Notes: generated by a model from the letters alone, not told the origin. DNA of 64,000 bases from Zobellia nedashkovskayae (GCF_015330125.1 NZ_JADDXR010000002.1:2430685-2494684), one strand, 5' to 3'. Counted from the first letter of the stretch, positions 7,944 through 17,956 are shown. Program-made: numbers and translations.

Positions 7944-8708
7944 TTAAAATCCTCGTTTGGTTAACCAACCGTCTAAAATTTCGTTGAACTTATCCGGGTT
8001 TTCCATCATAGGGGCATGGCCACATTTATCGATCCAGAACAAGTCAGAATCAGGTAGTAGCTCATGAAAAAGGTCTGCAACATCAGGTGGTGTAACTGTA
8101 TCGTTTTTCCCCCAAATAATACATATTGGCGTATTCATTTTAGGAAGGTCACTAGCCATGTTATGACGTATTGCACTTTTTGCAATTGCCAAGGTCTTTA
8201 AGGTTTTTACGCGGTTGTTTACAGTTGCAAAGACTTCGTCTACAATTTCTTTGGTAGCAATAGCGGGGTCATAAAAAACATCCTGTGCTTTTTTCTTTAT
8301 GAACTCATAGTCGCCACGTCTTGGATAACCATCTCCCATGGCGCTTTCATACAATCCCGAGCTTCCGGTAATGATTAGTGCCTTTACAAATTTAGGGTAA
8401 AGTTTGGTGTGCAAAAGACCTATGTGGCCTCCAAGTGAATTACCTAATAATATAACATCTTTTAGCCCTTTGAACTCAATAAATTTAGCTAAGAATTTAG
8501 CAAATTGCTTGACGTTCGTCTTAAGCATTGGCATGTCGTAAATAGGCAGTTCTGGTATGAGAATTTTATAGCCTTTTTTAGGAAAGTATTCGGAAACACC
8601 TTGAAAATTGCTAAGCCCTCCCATAAGACCGTGTAAAATAATGATAGGTGTACCTTCACCTATTTCTATATACCGGAATTTTCCTTCTGTAATTAAATTT
8701 TCTTCCAT
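7944..8708 (-). CDS. Alpha/beta hydrolase
   Basis: A 254-residue alpha/beta-hydrolase fold protein without a signal peptide. Visible catalytic triad: Ser in the nucleophile elbow GNSLGGH, Asp in IIWGKNDTVTPP and His in KCGHAPMMENP. An oxyanion-hole segment HGLMGG precedes it. The family covers esterases, lipases and C-C hydrolases, so the substrate cannot be named. It is the first gene of a two-gene operon with engB, and divergent from the dcw cluster. Confidence 0.88.
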   Translation of the reverse strand: MEENLITEGKFRYIEIGEGTPIIILHGLMGGLSNFQGVSEYFPKKGYKILIPELPIYDMPMLKTNVKQFAKFLAKFIEFKGLKDVILLGNSLGGHIGLLHTKLYPKFVKALIITGSSGLYESAMGDGYPRRGDYEFIKKKAQDVFYDPAIATKEIVDEVFATVNNRVKTLKTLAIAKSAIRHNMASDLPKMNTPICIIWGKNDTVTPPDVADLFHELLPDSDLFWIDKCGHAPMMENPDKFNEILDGWLTKRGF

Positions 8709-8733
8709 TCAAGATACTTCTTGGTCTGTTCGT

Positions 8734-8741
8734 CAAAGATA
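8734..8741 (-). promoter_or_regulatory. Candidate -7 box for the hydrolase-engB operon
   Basis: On the minus strand the sequence reads TATCTTTG, a full match to TAnnTTTG, 26 nt upstream of the hydrolase ATG. No good TTG was found at the right distance upstream, so this is supported by the -7 box alone. Confidence 0.4.
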
Positions 8742-8888
8742 GGCATTATCCTATTATGACTTTAATACAAGTATAGACCAATAAAGCGAGAATTGGCTAT
8801 AATTTTTCATTCCACACTTAAAAACACACTTTTTTAGGGTGAAATTTTGACTAGAATTTATGCCCAAAACCCACTAGTTATTAACAAA

Positions 8889-8915
8889 GTGGTAATTAGT
8901 GGTAAAATGTGGTAA
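8889..8915 (+). promoter_or_regulatory. Probable MraZ operator: three GTGGTAA repeats at 10-bp spacing
   Basis: The heptamer GTGGTAA occurs at 8889-8895, 8899-8905 and 8909-8915, exactly 10 bp apart, so all copies face the same side of the helix. The array starts 74 bp before the mraZ GTG codon and ends 10 bp before a TAnnTTTG box. Known MraZ operators in Escherichia coli (TGGGN repeats with 5-nt spacers) and Mycoplasma (AAAGTG-type repeats) have the same three-copy, 10-bp architecture. A degenerate fourth copy, GTGTAG, may follow at 8922. MraZ binding here would cover the -33 region and repress the cluster; this is inference. Confidence 0.75.
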
Positions 8916-8924
8916 TAAAATGTG

Positions 8925-8932
8925 TAGTTTTG
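8925..8932 (+). promoter_or_regulatory. -7 box of the dcw cluster promoter
   Basis: TAGTTTTG matches TAnnTTTG in all fixed positions and lies 30 bp before the mraZ start codon. The matching -33 position falls within the repeat array and has no clear TTG, in keeping with a promoter that is weak or regulated through the operator. Confidence 0.5.
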
Positions 8933-8962
8933 AGTTATAGTATTGTAAAACAGCTTTTTTAA

Positions 8963-9436
8963 GTGATAAATTTCATTGGAACATACGATTGTAAGGCCGA
9001 TGCCAAAGGTAGGGTAATGATCCCGGTTGCCCTAAAAAATCAGATGTCTCCTATTTTGAATCAAAGTTTTGTCATCAAAAGATCTGTTTTTCAGCCATGT
9101 TTAGAATTGTACCCAATGGAGGAGTGGAATCTTCTTATGGAGAAAATGAACAAGAAGAACCGTTTCAAGAAAAAGAATAATGATTTTATCCGTCGTTTTT
9201 CTGCCGGTGTAAAGGTTATTGAAATAGACGGTACAGGTAGAATGTTGATTCCTAAAAACCTTGTTGAGATTGCTAATATCTCTAAAGAAGTGGTTTTAAG
9301 TTCGGCAATCAACATTATTGAAATTTGGGACAAGGATAGTTACGAAAAAGTATTAGAAGAAACCGCAGAGGATTTTGCCGAATTAGCAGAAGAGGTAATG
9401 GGCGATGACGGAGATGACGAAAGCTATGTATCATAA
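8963..9436 (+). CDS. mraZ: Transcriptional regulator MraZ
   Basis: MraZ is an AbrB-like, SpoVT-fold DNA-binding protein that represses its own dcw operon. The GTG start at 8963 gives the typical opening INFIGTYDCKADAKGRVMIP. Two MraZ/SpoVT halves can be seen: residues about 1-60 (DAKGRVMIPVALK) and about 75-120 (DGTGRMLIPKNLVE). The 157-residue length is normal, with an acidic C-terminal tail. It is the first gene of the cluster, and its 3' end overlaps the start of rsmH. The repeat array at 8889-8915 is its likely target. Confidence 0.96.
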   Translation: MINFIGTYDCKADAKGRVMIPVALKNQMSPILNQSFVIKRSVFQPCLELYPMEEWNLLMEKMNKKNRFKKKNNDFIRRFSAGVKVIEIDGTGRMLIPKNLVEIANISKEVVLSSAINIIEIWDKDSYEKVLEETAEDFAELAEEVMGDDGDDESYVS

Positions 9437-10319
9437 TCCAGTTTTATTAGAGGAGTCGGTAAACGGGCTCAATATTAAGGAAGACGGAGTCTACGTTGAT
9501 GTCACTTTTGGTGGTGGTGGACATTCTAAACAAATATTAAAGCAGTTGGGGAGCAAAGGGAAACTATTTGCTTTTGATCAAGATGAAGATGCACTTGCAA
9601 ACACTTTAGGTGATGAGCGGTTTACGTTGATCAACGAGAATTTCAGGTTCGTCAAGCAGTTTTTGAAGTTCTATGGCATTCGGAAAGTAGATGGCATTTT
9701 GGCCGATTATGGTGTTTCATCGCATCAGTTCGATAAAGCGGAACGCGGGTTCTCAACTAGGTTTGATGCGGATTTGGATATGCGTATGAGCAAAAGAAAT
9801 CTTTTGTCCGCTTACGATGTGGTGAATACGTATGATTATGATGATTTAAGAAAGGTTCTTTTTCAATACGGCGATTTGCGAAATGCAAATGCCATGGCAA
9901 AGACCATTTTGGCGAAAAGAGAAGAGGAGCCCATCAAAACAACTGAAAAATTAAAAGAGGTGTTGCGGGCATTTTTGCCCAATGCAAAAGAACATAAAAT
10001 ATTGGCTCAGATTTATCAGGCCATTCGTATTGAGGTTAATCAGGAGATAGCGGTTATTGAAGAGTTTTTGCTTCAAACACCGGAATTGTTAGATGTTGGT
10101 GGACGGTTAAGCATTATCAGTTATCATTCTTTGGAAGATAGGTTGGTGAAGCGTTTTATACGAGAAGGACAGTTTCAAGGAGAGGCTCCAAAAGATTTTT
10201 ATGGAAATATAGATGTTCCGTTTAAAAAAGTTGGGCCACTAATCGTTCCATCCAGAGAAGAAATTTCAAAGAATAACCGCGCTCGCAGTGCTAAATTGAG
10301 AATTGCAGAACGCATATAG
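9426..10319 (+). CDS. rsmH: 16S rRNA (cytosine(1402)-N(4))-methyltransferase RsmH
   Basis: RsmH (MraW) methylates C1402 of 16S rRNA with S-adenosylmethionine. The SAM motif is DVTFGGGGHSKQIL; further family blocks are GILADYGVSSHQFD, RGFSTRFDADLDMRM and the C-terminal ISYHSLEDRLVKRFI. ATG 9426 gives MYHNPVLLEES, matching the usual N-terminus; in-frame ATGs at 9405 and 9414 would add up to seven residues. With any of these starts the gene overlaps mraZ, which suggests translational coupling. Confidence 0.95.
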   Translation: MYHNPVLLEESVNGLNIKEDGVYVDVTFGGGGHSKQILKQLGSKGKLFAFDQDEDALANTLGDERFTLINENFRFVKQFLKFYGIRKVDGILADYGVSSHQFDKAERGFSTRFDADLDMRMSKRNLLSAYDVVNTYDYDDLRKVLFQYGDLRNANAMAKTILAKREEEPIKTTEKLKEVLRAFLPNAKEHKILAQIYQAIRIEVNQEIAVIEEFLLQTPELLDVGGRLSIISYHSLEDRLVKRFIREGQFQGEAPKDFYGNIDVPFKKVGPLIVPSREEISKNNRARSAKLRIAERI

Positions 10320-10357
10320 GTATTGAAGTAAGAAAATTGAAAAGAGAGAAATAAGAC

Positions 10358-10684
10358 ATGAAAAAAGGTTTGTTGAACATATTAAAAGGTAGGTTTTTGG
10401 TGAGCGATGATGCTCCTAAGAACTGGCTGTTCATCATTTTCACTTCTTTTCTTGCAACTATAATGATTGGTAGCTCACACAGTGCAGACAAAAAGGTGCA
10501 TCAAATAGCTGCATTGAACGAAGAGGTAAAAGAACTACGTAATGAGTTTGTGGATGCACGTTCAGATGTGCAGCAGTTAAAACTGGAGTCTACTGTTATG
10601 AATATAGTTTCAGAAAAAGGGTTGTTTCCTTCGCAGGTGCCACCCAAGCAAATAAGAGTTAAGTCTAATAAGATAGAAGAGTAG
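10358..10684 (+). CDS. ftsL: FtsL-like cell division protein
   Basis: A 108-residue bitopic membrane protein: a short cytosolic N-terminus, one transmembrane segment (about 26-42, WLFIIFTSFLATIMIGSS) and a periplasmic coiled coil (IAALNEEVKELRNEFVDARSD region). This topology and its position between rsmH and ftsI identify it as the Bacteroidota FtsL, a component of the FtsQLB divisome complex that activates FtsWI. Sequence similarity to proteobacterial FtsL is low, so position matters for the call. Its stop overlaps the ftsI GTG by one base. Confidence 0.88.
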   Translation: MKKGLLNILKGRFLVSDDAPKNWLFIIFTSFLATIMIGSSHSADKKVHQIAALNEEVKELRNEFVDARSDVQQLKLESTVMNIVSEKGLFPSQVPPKQIRVKSNKIEE

Positions 10685-12690
10685 TGGCTGTAACGGAAAA
10701 AAGCATATTAACCCGGGTGTACGTCGTAACGGCGTTTATGTTCCTGTTCGCTATCGCGGTACTGTTTAAATTGGTGAATATCCAGTTTGCACAAGGCGAT
10801 AAGTACAAGGCCTTAGCTATGGAGCGAACCGAGAAAATGTTCACTATAGCTCCGAACCGTGGTAATCTGTATTCTGATGATGGAAGCCTTTTGGCAACAT
10901 CAGTATCTCGTTATACCATCCGTTTTGATGCAGTTACGGTAAGTGATGAGGATTTTAGACAGAATATTGTGCCTTTATCCAATGCACTTTCAAAAATGTT
11001 AGGCAAGCCGTCTTCTCATTATCAGAAGTTATTGAGAAAGGCTAAAGTGAATAAAAACAGATACGCGCTTATCGCTAGAAATCTGGACTACTCTGAGTAT
11101 ATAACCGTAAAGGATTTTCCTTTATTCAATAAGGGCCCATACAAAGGCGGGTTAATCATTGATCAGAAAACCGTAAGAGAACACCCGTTAGGTAAAATTG
11201 CCGAACGTAGTGTTGGTTACGAGAATGTAGATGATGAAGGGTATTACTCCGGTGTTGGCTTGGAAAGAGCATATGGAGAATATTTAAGAGGAGTTCAAGG
11301 AAAAAGATTAAAGCAGAAAATTGCCAAAGGCCAGTGGAAGCCAATTGGGTGGGAGAATATTGTTGAGCCTAAAGACGGATATGATTTGGTGTCTACCATT
11401 GATATTAATATTCAGGATATCGCCCACCATGCTTTGCTAGGGCAATTAGAGCATTATAAGGCCGATCACGGTTGTGTTATTGTAATGGAAACAGAAACCG
11501 GAGAGGTGAAAGCTATTTCTAATTTGGGTAGAACGGAAGCTGGTAAATATTACGAGCGATTGAATTACGCAGTAGGTGAATCTAGTGAGCCAGGATCTAC
11601 GTTTAAATTAATGTCGCTTGTTGCTGCTCTTGAGGATAAGGTAATTGATACCAGTACGGTAATCGATACGGAAAAGGGTAGGTGGAAAATCTATGACAGA
11701 ATCGTAAAAGATTCTAAGTGGGGTGGTTATGGAAAAATATCTGTTGGTCATGCTTTTGAAGTTTCTTCAAACACTGCTTTTGCAAAAATGATTCACAACA
11801 ATTACAAGAACGACCCTGAAAAATACGTCAACCGTTTAATGAGTATGAATCTTAATAAAAAGCTTGATTTACCTATTAAAGGCGAAGGTGAGCCTGTTAT
11901 TAGATTTCCTGGTGATAAGGGGTGGTCAGGTATTTCTTTAGCGTGGATGTCTCATGGGTATGAGGTTTCTATGACACCTTTACAGGTATTGACCTTTTAT
12001 AATGCTATTGCCAATGATGGTGAGATGGTAAAGCCAAGGTTGATTAAAGAAGTGAAGGAATGGGATCAGACCATTAGAAAGTTCGATAAGGAAGTTATTA
12101 ATGAAGCGGTTTGTTCAAAAGAAACAGCAGCTAAGGTTCAGAAGCTTTTGAAAAACGTAGTCGAAAAAGAATACGGTACAGGTCACGGTTTGTATTCGCC
12201 TAATTTTTCTATGGCGGGCAAAACGGGTACGGCGCAAAAGAACTATGTGTCTAAAGATCCAGATAAACTAAAATACATATCATCTTTTGCAGGCTATTTT
12301 CCTGCTGAAAACCCAAAGTACTCTTGTATTGTAGTAATTCATGAGCCAGATAAGAGTGTAGGTTATTATGGAGCAGATGTTTCTGGTCCTGTGTTTAAAT
12401 CTGTAGCTCAAAAAGTGTATGCCACTTCACCATTAGTAGATGAGGTAGATATGGAGAAGATGAAAGATGAACGGTTGGATAAATCGTATCAAAGATATTA
12501 TGCCGAAGCTCAAAAGAACTATAAAGAAGTTCCTAATGTAAAGGGTATGAGCGGTATGGATGCTATTTCAATTCTTGAGAATCTTGGTATAGAGGTAGAA
12601 GTAAGAGGTAATGGAAAAGTAAAAAGACAATCCGTCTCTCAAGGAGAGAATATAAAGAATACTAAGAAAATTACACTAGAGCTATCGTGA
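10684..12690 (+). CDS. ftsI: Division-specific penicillin-binding protein (FtsI/PBP3) with C-terminal PASTA domain
   Basis: A septal D,D-transpeptidase that crosslinks peptidoglycan with FtsW. Start GTG 10684, overlapping the ftsL stop. Order: N-terminal membrane anchor (about 11-30), pedestal domain containing the GNLYSDDGSLLATS segment, transpeptidase domain with S305-T-F-K308, an SSN motif in VSSNTAFAK and K513-T-G in AGKTGTAQK, then one PASTA domain at the end (VPNVKGMSGMDAISILENLG). PASTA domains are common on Bacteroidota FtsI. The 668-residue length fits. It overlaps murE by 4 nt. Confidence 0.96.
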   Translation: MAVTEKSILTRVYVVTAFMFLFAIAVLFKLVNIQFAQGDKYKALAMERTEKMFTIAPNRGNLYSDDGSLLATSVSRYTIRFDAVTVSDEDFRQNIVPLSNALSKMLGKPSSHYQKLLRKAKVNKNRYALIARNLDYSEYITVKDFPLFNKGPYKGGLIIDQKTVREHPLGKIAERSVGYENVDDEGYYSGVGLERAYGEYLRGVQGKRLKQKIAKGQWKPIGWENIVEPKDGYDLVSTIDINIQDIAHHALLGQLEHYKADHGCVIVMETETGEVKAISNLGRTEAGKYYERLNYAVGESSEPGSTFKLMSLVAALEDKVIDTSTVIDTEKGRWKIYDRIVKDSKWGGYGKISVGHAFEVSSNTAFAKMIHNNYKNDPEKYVNRLMSMNLNKKLDLPIKGEGEPVIRFPGDKGWSGISLAWMSHGYEVSMTPLQVLTFYNAIANDGEMVKPRLIKEVKEWDQTIRKFDKEVINEAVCSKETAAKVQKLLKNVVEKEYGTGHGLYSPNFSMAGKTGTAQKNYVSKDPDKLKYISSFAGYFPAENPKYSCIVVIHEPDKSVGYYGADVSGPVFKSVAQKVYATSPLVDEVDMEKMKDERLDKSYQRYYAEAQKNYKEVPNVKGMSGMDAISILENLGIEVEVRGNGKVKRQSVSQGENIKNTKKITLELS

Positions 12691-14150
12691 AGTTGTTAAA
12701 AGACATATTGTTTGGGGCAAGCCTGACCGATGTAATCGGTTCTACCAATGTATTGGTGGATAACATCTGTTTTGATTCTAGAAAGGTCAAGATGGATGAT
12801 GTTTTTGTGGCTATTAAAGGCACATTGACCGATGGCCATTTATATATAGCTAAAGCAATTGATCTTGGTGCAAAAGCTATTGTCTGCGAGGAATTACCTG
12901 ATCAGACGGTTGAAGGGGTTACTTATGTAGAAGTAAAGGATGGCAACACGGCATTGGCTATGATGGCGTCTAATTTTTACGGCAATCCTTCTAAAAACTT
13001 AAAACTGGTTGGTGTTACGGGCACCAATGGTAAGACCACCATTTCTAGTCTGTTGTACCAGTTGTTTAAAAAGGCAGGGTATAAAGTGGGTCTTTTATCT
13101 ACTATTAAAATAATGGTAGATGAAGAAGTGTATGCTACAAGCCACACCACTCCGGATGCATTGACGATTAACGAGCATTTGCATCTCATGAATGAGGCTG
13201 GTGTAGAGTTTTGTTTCATGGAAGTTAGTTCTCATGGTATTCATCAAAAAAGGACACAAGGGTTGGTTTTTGAAGGGGCAATTTTCACGAACCTTTCTCA
13301 TGACCATTTGGATTATCATAAAACGTTTGCCGAGTATAGAGATACCAAGAAGATTCTTTTTGATCAATTGCCGAAAAATGCTTTTGCTATTTCAAATATT
13401 GATGATAAGAACGGGGCTATTATGCTTCAGAATACAAAGGCAAAGAAATATACGTACGCTCTTAGAACTTATGCTGATTATAGAGCACAGGTTTTGGAGA
13501 GTCAGTTTGACGGGACGTTGTTAAAAATAAACGACCACGAATTGTGGTCAAGGCTAATTGGGCATTTTAATGCTTATAACATGTTAGCCATTTTTGCTAC
13601 AGCGGATTTGTTGGGAATGGAAACCTTGGAAACATTAAGGTTGCTCAGCGAGCTTGAAAATGTAGACGGTCGCTTCCAATATTTTATATCGGGTAAAAAG
13701 ATTACTGCCATAGTCGACTATGCCCATACGCCGGACGCGTTAAAAAATGTGCTGGAAACAATCAGTACTTTGAGAACTGGAAATGAAAACGTCATCACCG
13801 TTGTGGGGTGTGGTGGCGATAGAGACAGATCAAAGCGTCCGGTAATGGGTCATATCGCTTCAGAAATGAGCAACCAGGCCATTTTTACTTCGGATAACCC
13901 TAGAAGCGAATCGCCATCTTCCATAATTGAAGCCATGGAAGAAGGTGTGGAGCCACAGAACGTAAAGAAAATCCTATCCATAGAAAATAGGGAACAGGCT
14001 ATAAAAACAGCATGCCAATTGGCCAATGCTGAAGATATCATACTCATTGCCGGTAAAGGCCATGAGACGTATCAAGAAACCAACGGAAAACGAATTCACT
14101 TTGACGATTTTGAAATGGTCAAAGAGATTTTGAAGAGTTTGGATAAATAA
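12687..14150 (+). CDS. murE: UDP-N-acetylmuramoyl-tripeptide synthetase MurE
   Basis: A cytosolic ATP-dependent ligase adding the third amino acid to UDP-MurNAc-L-Ala-D-Glu. The GTG start at 12687 overlaps the ftsI stop by 4 nt (GTGA). Visible motifs are the ATP loop GVTGTNGKTT, the SHTTPDA substrate loop, the catalytic NLSHDHLDYH and a C-terminal TSDNPRSESP. The DNPR motif is the signature of enzymes that add meso-diaminopimelate rather than lysine, so the peptidoglycan is predicted to be of the m-DAP type. Length 487 is normal. Confidence 0.96.
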   Translation: MKLLKDILFGASLTDVIGSTNVLVDNICFDSRKVKMDDVFVAIKGTLTDGHLYIAKAIDLGAKAIVCEELPDQTVEGVTYVEVKDGNTALAMMASNFYGNPSKNLKLVGVTGTNGKTTISSLLYQLFKKAGYKVGLLSTIKIMVDEEVYATSHTTPDALTINEHLHLMNEAGVEFCFMEVSSHGIHQKRTQGLVFEGAIFTNLSHDHLDYHKTFAEYRDTKKILFDQLPKNAFAISNIDDKNGAIMLQNTKAKKYTYALRTYADYRAQVLESQFDGTLLKINDHELWSRLIGHFNAYNMLAIFATADLLGMETLETLRLLSELENVDGRFQYFISGKKITAIVDYAHTPDALKNVLETISTLRTGNENVITVVGCGGDRDRSKRPVMGHIASEMSNQAIFTSDNPRSESPSSIIEAMEEGVEPQNVKKILSIENREQAIKTACQLANAEDIILIAGKGHETYQETNGKRIHFDDFEMVKEILKSLDK

Positions 14151-14186
14151 CAAGACCAAATATATAAAAGACCAGAAGCTTAAAAG

Positions 14187-15407
14187 ATGCTATACTACCT
14201 ATTCGAATATTTAGAGAAACAATACCAGTTGCCAGGGGCGAGCTTATTTCAGTTCACCACCTTTAGGGCTGCTATGGCTATTCTTACTTCGCTAATTATC
14301 GCTACGGTATACGGTAAACGGGTTATTCTTTTTCTTCAGAAGAAACAAATAGGAGAAAGTGTAAGAGATCTTGGTTTAGAAGGGCAAAAGCAAAAGGCGG
14401 GTACACCAACTATGGGTGGGCTCATCATAATTATGTCAACCCTAATTCCGGTGTTGTTGTTTGCTAAACTGGATAACATATATATCATCTTATTAATTGT
14501 CACTACACTTTGGATGGGTTTTATTGGTTTTACTGATGATTACATTAAAGTATTCAAAAAAGACAAAGACGGGCTTAAAGGTAGGTTTAAAGTTTTAGGT
14601 CAAGTAGTGTTGGGTCTTGGGGTAGGAGCAACATTGTATTTTCATCCTGGGGTAACCATGAGAGAAGATTCTAGTACAATGATTACAGAGCAACTACAGG
14701 TTCGTGATGTTATGGGGCTAGAGATTAAATCAGTAAAAACTACAGTTCCTTTCTTCAAGAATAATGAATTGGATTATAGTGATTTCATTAGTTGGGCAGG
14801 AGAAAGTGCTAAAGATTACGCTTGGTTAATATTCATTCCTATAGTAATACTAATTGTTACTGCAGTTTCTAACGGAGCCAATCTTACTGATGGTATTGAT
14901 GGCTTGGCAGCAGGTACATCTGCAATCATTGTTTTTACGCTCGGCATTTTTGCATGGGTGTCAGGTAACGTCATATTTTCAAATTATCTAGATATCATGT
15001 TCATACCTAATTCAGGTGAGCTGGTAGTCTTTATTACAGCATTTGTGGGTGCATTGATTGGTTTTCTTTGGTACAACGCTTTCCCTGCGCAGGTTTTTAT
15101 GGGTGATACGGGTAGTTTAACTATTGGAGGAATCATTGCCGTCATCGCGATAATAATTAGAAAAGAATTATTGATTCCCATTTTATGTGGAATCTTCTTT
15201 GCCGAGTCACTATCGGTTATGATACAGGTAGGTTATTTCAAGTATACCAAAAAGAAATTTGGAGAAGGAAGACGGGTGTTTTTAATGTCTCCCATTCATC
15301 ATCATTACCAAGTTAAGGGTTATCACGAAAGCAAGATCGTAACACGGTTTTGGATTGTGGGTATTCTATTAGCCATTATTACCGTAGTCACTTTGAAAGT
15401 AAGATAA
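14187..15407 (+). CDS. mraY: Phospho-N-acetylmuramoyl-pentapeptide-transferase MraY
   Basis: An integral membrane enzyme making lipid I from UDP-MurNAc-pentapeptide and undecaprenyl phosphate. Key motifs are [19 protein letters not shown] (aspartates of the active site), [42 protein letters not shown] and the histidine cluster MSPIHHHYQ. At 406 residues it is longer than the E. coli enzyme (about 360) because of a periplasmic or loop insertion at about 155-205, rich in charged residues, as seen in other Bacteroidota. It lies between murE and murD, 1 nt before the latter. Confidence 0.96.
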   Translation: MLYYLFEYLEKQYQLPGASLFQFTTFRAAMAILTSLIIATVYGKRVILFLQKKQIGESVRDLGLEGQKQKAGTPTMGGLIIIMSTLIPVLLFAKLDNIYIILLIVTTLWMGFIGFTDDYIKVFKKDKDGLKGRFKVLGQVVLGLGVGATLYFHPGVTMREDSSTMITEQLQVRDVMGLEIKSVKTTVPFFKNNELDYSDFISWAGESAKDYAWLIFIPIVILIVTAVSNGANLTDGIDGLAAGTSAIIVFTLGIFAWVSGNVIFSNYLDIMFIPNSGELVVFITAFVGALIGFLWYNAFPAQVFMGDTGSLTIGGIIAVIAIIIRKELLIPILCGIFFAESLSVMIQVGYFKYTKKKFGEGRRVFLMSPIHHHYQVKGYHESKIVTRFWIVGILLAIITVVTLKVR

Positions 15408-15408
15408 G

Positions 15409-16743
15409 ATGAAGAGGCTAGTAATTTTAGGAGGAGGCGAAAGTGGAGTAGGCACCGCAATCTTGGGTAAGAAAGAAGGGTACGAAGTTTTTGTATCTGA
15501 TAGAGGAAAAATTAAAGAGAAATATAGAAACGTTCTTGAACATTTTGATATTGATTGGGAAGCTGAAAAGCACACGGAAGCAAAGATTCTGAATGCCGAT
15601 TTGGTTATGAAGAGTCCAGGTATACCAGATACGGTTCCGTTGGTAAAGGCATTGCACGAAAAGGTAATACCTGTTATTTCTGAAATTGAGTTTGCATCAA
15701 AATATACAGATGCTACTTTAATCGGTATAACAGGAAGTAATGGAAAGACCACCACGACTATGTTGGCTAATCACCTTTTAAAAGAAGGCGGTCTTCATGT
15801 GGGTATGGCAGGTAACATTGGTGATAGTTACGCTAAAATGGTAGCAGAAAACAATTTTGATTTCTACGTATTAGAAATCAGCAGTTTTCAGTTGGATGGT
15901 ATTATAGATTTTAAACCGCATATCGCTATTCTAACAAATATTACTCCGGACCATTTGGACCGGTACGATTACAAATTTGAAAATTATGTCGCTTCAAAAT
16001 TCCGCATTGCGGAGAACCAGACCGAAGAAGACTATTTAATATACGACGCAGACGATCCTGTAATTATTGCATGGCTTCAAAAGCACCCCGTTAAATCAAA
16101 ACTGCTCCCTTTTTCCATTAAGCGAGAAATGGAACAAGGCGCATATTTACAGAACAACACTATTATACTGAACACAAATAACGAGACATTGAAAATGACA
16201 AAAGAGACATTAGCACTAGAAGGGAAACACAATTTAAAAAATAGTATGGCAGCAATGACTGCGGCAAAGTTAGTAGGCATTAGAAAAGCATCAATCCGTG
16301 AGAGTATTGCTAATTTCCAAGGAGCGCCCCACCGTCTTGAAAATGTATTAAAAATACACCATGTACAGTATATAAACGATTCTAAGGCAACTAACGTGAA
16401 CTCTGTATTCTATGCGTTGGATAGTGTTAAAACACCTGTTGTATGGATTGTTGGTGGGCAAGATAAAGGAAATGATTACAAAGAATTGATGCCGTTAGTA
16501 CGCGAAAAAGTAAAAGCCATAGTTTGCTTGGGCTTGGATAACGAGAAGATTAAAGATGCCTTTGGCAATGTAGTTGATCTTATGGTAGAGACTTTTGCTA
16601 TGGAAGAAGCTGTAAAAGTAGCTTACAAAATTGCTGAACGTGGAGATACCGTTTTGTTATCACCAGCATGTGCCAGTTTTGATTTGTTTCAGAACTATGA
16701 AGACCGTGGAGATCAGTTTAAAGCAGCAGTAAAATCATTATAA
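15409..16743 (+). CDS. murD: UDP-N-acetylmuramoylalanine-D-glutamate ligase MurD
   Basis: Cytosolic Mur ligase adding D-Glu to UDP-MurNAc-L-Ala. It begins with a nucleotide-binding GGGESGVGTA segment, followed by MKSPGIPD, the ATP loop GITGSNGKTTTT, LEISSFQLDG, NITPDHLDRYD and the C-terminal domain with NDSKATNVNSV and LLSPACASFDLFQNYEDRGDQF, all diagnostic of MurD. 444 residues. The start lies 1 nt after the mraY stop. Confidence 0.97.
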   Translation: MKRLVILGGGESGVGTAILGKKEGYEVFVSDRGKIKEKYRNVLEHFDIDWEAEKHTEAKILNADLVMKSPGIPDTVPLVKALHEKVIPVISEIEFASKYTDATLIGITGSNGKTTTTMLANHLLKEGGLHVGMAGNIGDSYAKMVAENNFDFYVLEISSFQLDGIIDFKPHIAILTNITPDHLDRYDYKFENYVASKFRIAENQTEEDYLIYDADDPVIIAWLQKHPVKSKLLPFSIKREMEQGAYLQNNTIILNTNNETLKMTKETLALEGKHNLKNSMAAMTAAKLVGIRKASIRESIANFQGAPHRLENVLKIHHVQYINDSKATNVNSVFYALDSVKTPVVWIVGGQDKGNDYKELMPLVREKVKAIVCLGLDNEKIKDAFGNVVDLMVETFAMEEAVKVAYKIAERGDTVLLSPACASFDLFQNYEDRGDQFKAAVKSL

Positions 16744-16756
16744 ATAAGAGTAAGCA

Positions 16757-17956
16757 GTGAACGCATTTTTTGAAAATATCAAAGGGGATAGAGCTATTTG
16801 GGCCATTGCGGCCCTCTTGGGTTTATTTTCGTTTCTGCCGGTATATAGTGCTAGTAGTAATCTAGTCTATGTAGTGGGGAACGGAACTACTTTTGGGTAT
16901 TTGGTAAAACATGCATTGCTCTTGTCTCTAGGTTTTGGAATTATTTACGGAATACACCGTATTCCTTCACATTTCTTTAAAGGATTATCACTAATTGCCA
17001 TGCCTTTAGTTTTGGTTTTATTAGTGTTTACATTAGCTCAAGGAACAACAATAGGTGGTGCTAATGCCAGTAGGTGGATCAGTGTGCCCATAGTTGGTAT
17101 TTCGTTTCAGACATCTAACCTAGCTGCGGTGGTGCTAATGATATATGTGGCTCGTTACCTTAGTAAAGTTCGTCATAAGGAAGTCACATTTAAAGAAAGT
17201 ATTTTGCCTTTGTGGATTCCTGTTTTGCTAACGGTAGCCCTCATTTTACCGGCAAACTTTTCAACGGCGGCTATCATCTTTTCTATGGTAATTTTGTTGT
17301 GTTTTCTAGGAGGGTATCCCATTAAATATTTATTAGGAATAATTGGAGCAAGTGTACTGAGTCTTGCGTTTTTTATACTAACGGCCAAAGCTATTCCAGG
17401 GTTGTTTCCCAACCGTGTAGATACATGGATAAGTAGAGTAGAAAATTTTGCGGATTCAGAAGATACGGAAGCCGACTATCAAATTGAACGTGCCAAGATT
17501 GCTATTGCTACCGGGGGTATTGTTGGTAAGGGTGCTGGTAAAAGTGTTCAGAAGAACTTTTTACCACAGAGTTCATCAGATTTTATTTATGCCATTATCG
17601 TTGAAGAGTATGGTCTGGTTGGCGGTTTTGCACTCATGTTTTTTTATATGTTCTTACTGTTTCGTATAGTGGTAGTGGCCAATAGTAGTACTTATATTTT
17701 TGGAAAGCTCGTGGTGCTTGGTGTAGGACTTCCTATAGTTTTTCAGGCTTTAATAAATATGGCCGTGGCGGTAGAGCTTTTTCCTGTTACTGGGCAAACG
17801 TTACCATTAATAAGTAGTGGTGGTACCAGTAGTTGGATGACCTGTTTGGCCATTGGTATTATTTTGAGTGTGAGCAATAAAAATTTAAGTGTGGAAAAAT
17901 CATCCGCAGATATAGATGAAACGAATCCTTTAGAAGTACTAAGTGGGCAATTATAA
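16757..17956 (+). CDS. ftsW: Septal peptidoglycan glycosyltransferase FtsW
   Basis: A SEDS-family polytopic membrane protein that polymerises lipid II at the septum together with FtsI. GTG start at 16757. About ten hydrophobic segments can be seen. Family landmarks are [21 protein letters not shown] near the middle (catalytic-loop region), [28 protein letters not shown] and the [19 protein letters not shown] block near the C-terminus. The position between murD and murG supports FtsW rather than RodA. 399 residues. Confidence 0.95.
   Translation: MNAFFENIKGDRAIWAIAALLGLFSFLPVYSASSNLVYVVGNGTTFGYLVKHALLLSLGFGIIYGIHRIPSHFFKGLSLIAMPLVLVLLVFTLAQGTTIGGANASRWISVPIVGISFQTSNLAAVVLMIYVARYLSKVRHKEVTFKESILPLWIPVLLTVALILPANFSTAAIIFSMVILLCFLGGYPIKYLLGIIGASVLSLAFFILTAKAIPGLFPNRVDTWISRVENFADSEDTEADYQIERAKIAIATGGIVGKGAGKSVQKNFLPQSSSDFIYAIIVEEYGLVGGFALMFFYMFLLFRIVVVANSSTYIFGKLVVLGVGLPIVFQALINMAVAVELFPVTGQTLPLISSGGTSSWMTCLAIGIILSVSNKNLSVEKSSADIDETNPLEVLSGQL

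Noticed and set aside
15369..15755. A 128-codon minus-strand ORF across the mraY-murD junction
   Set aside because: It overlaps two well-supported genes on the opposite strand and shows no protein-like pattern.
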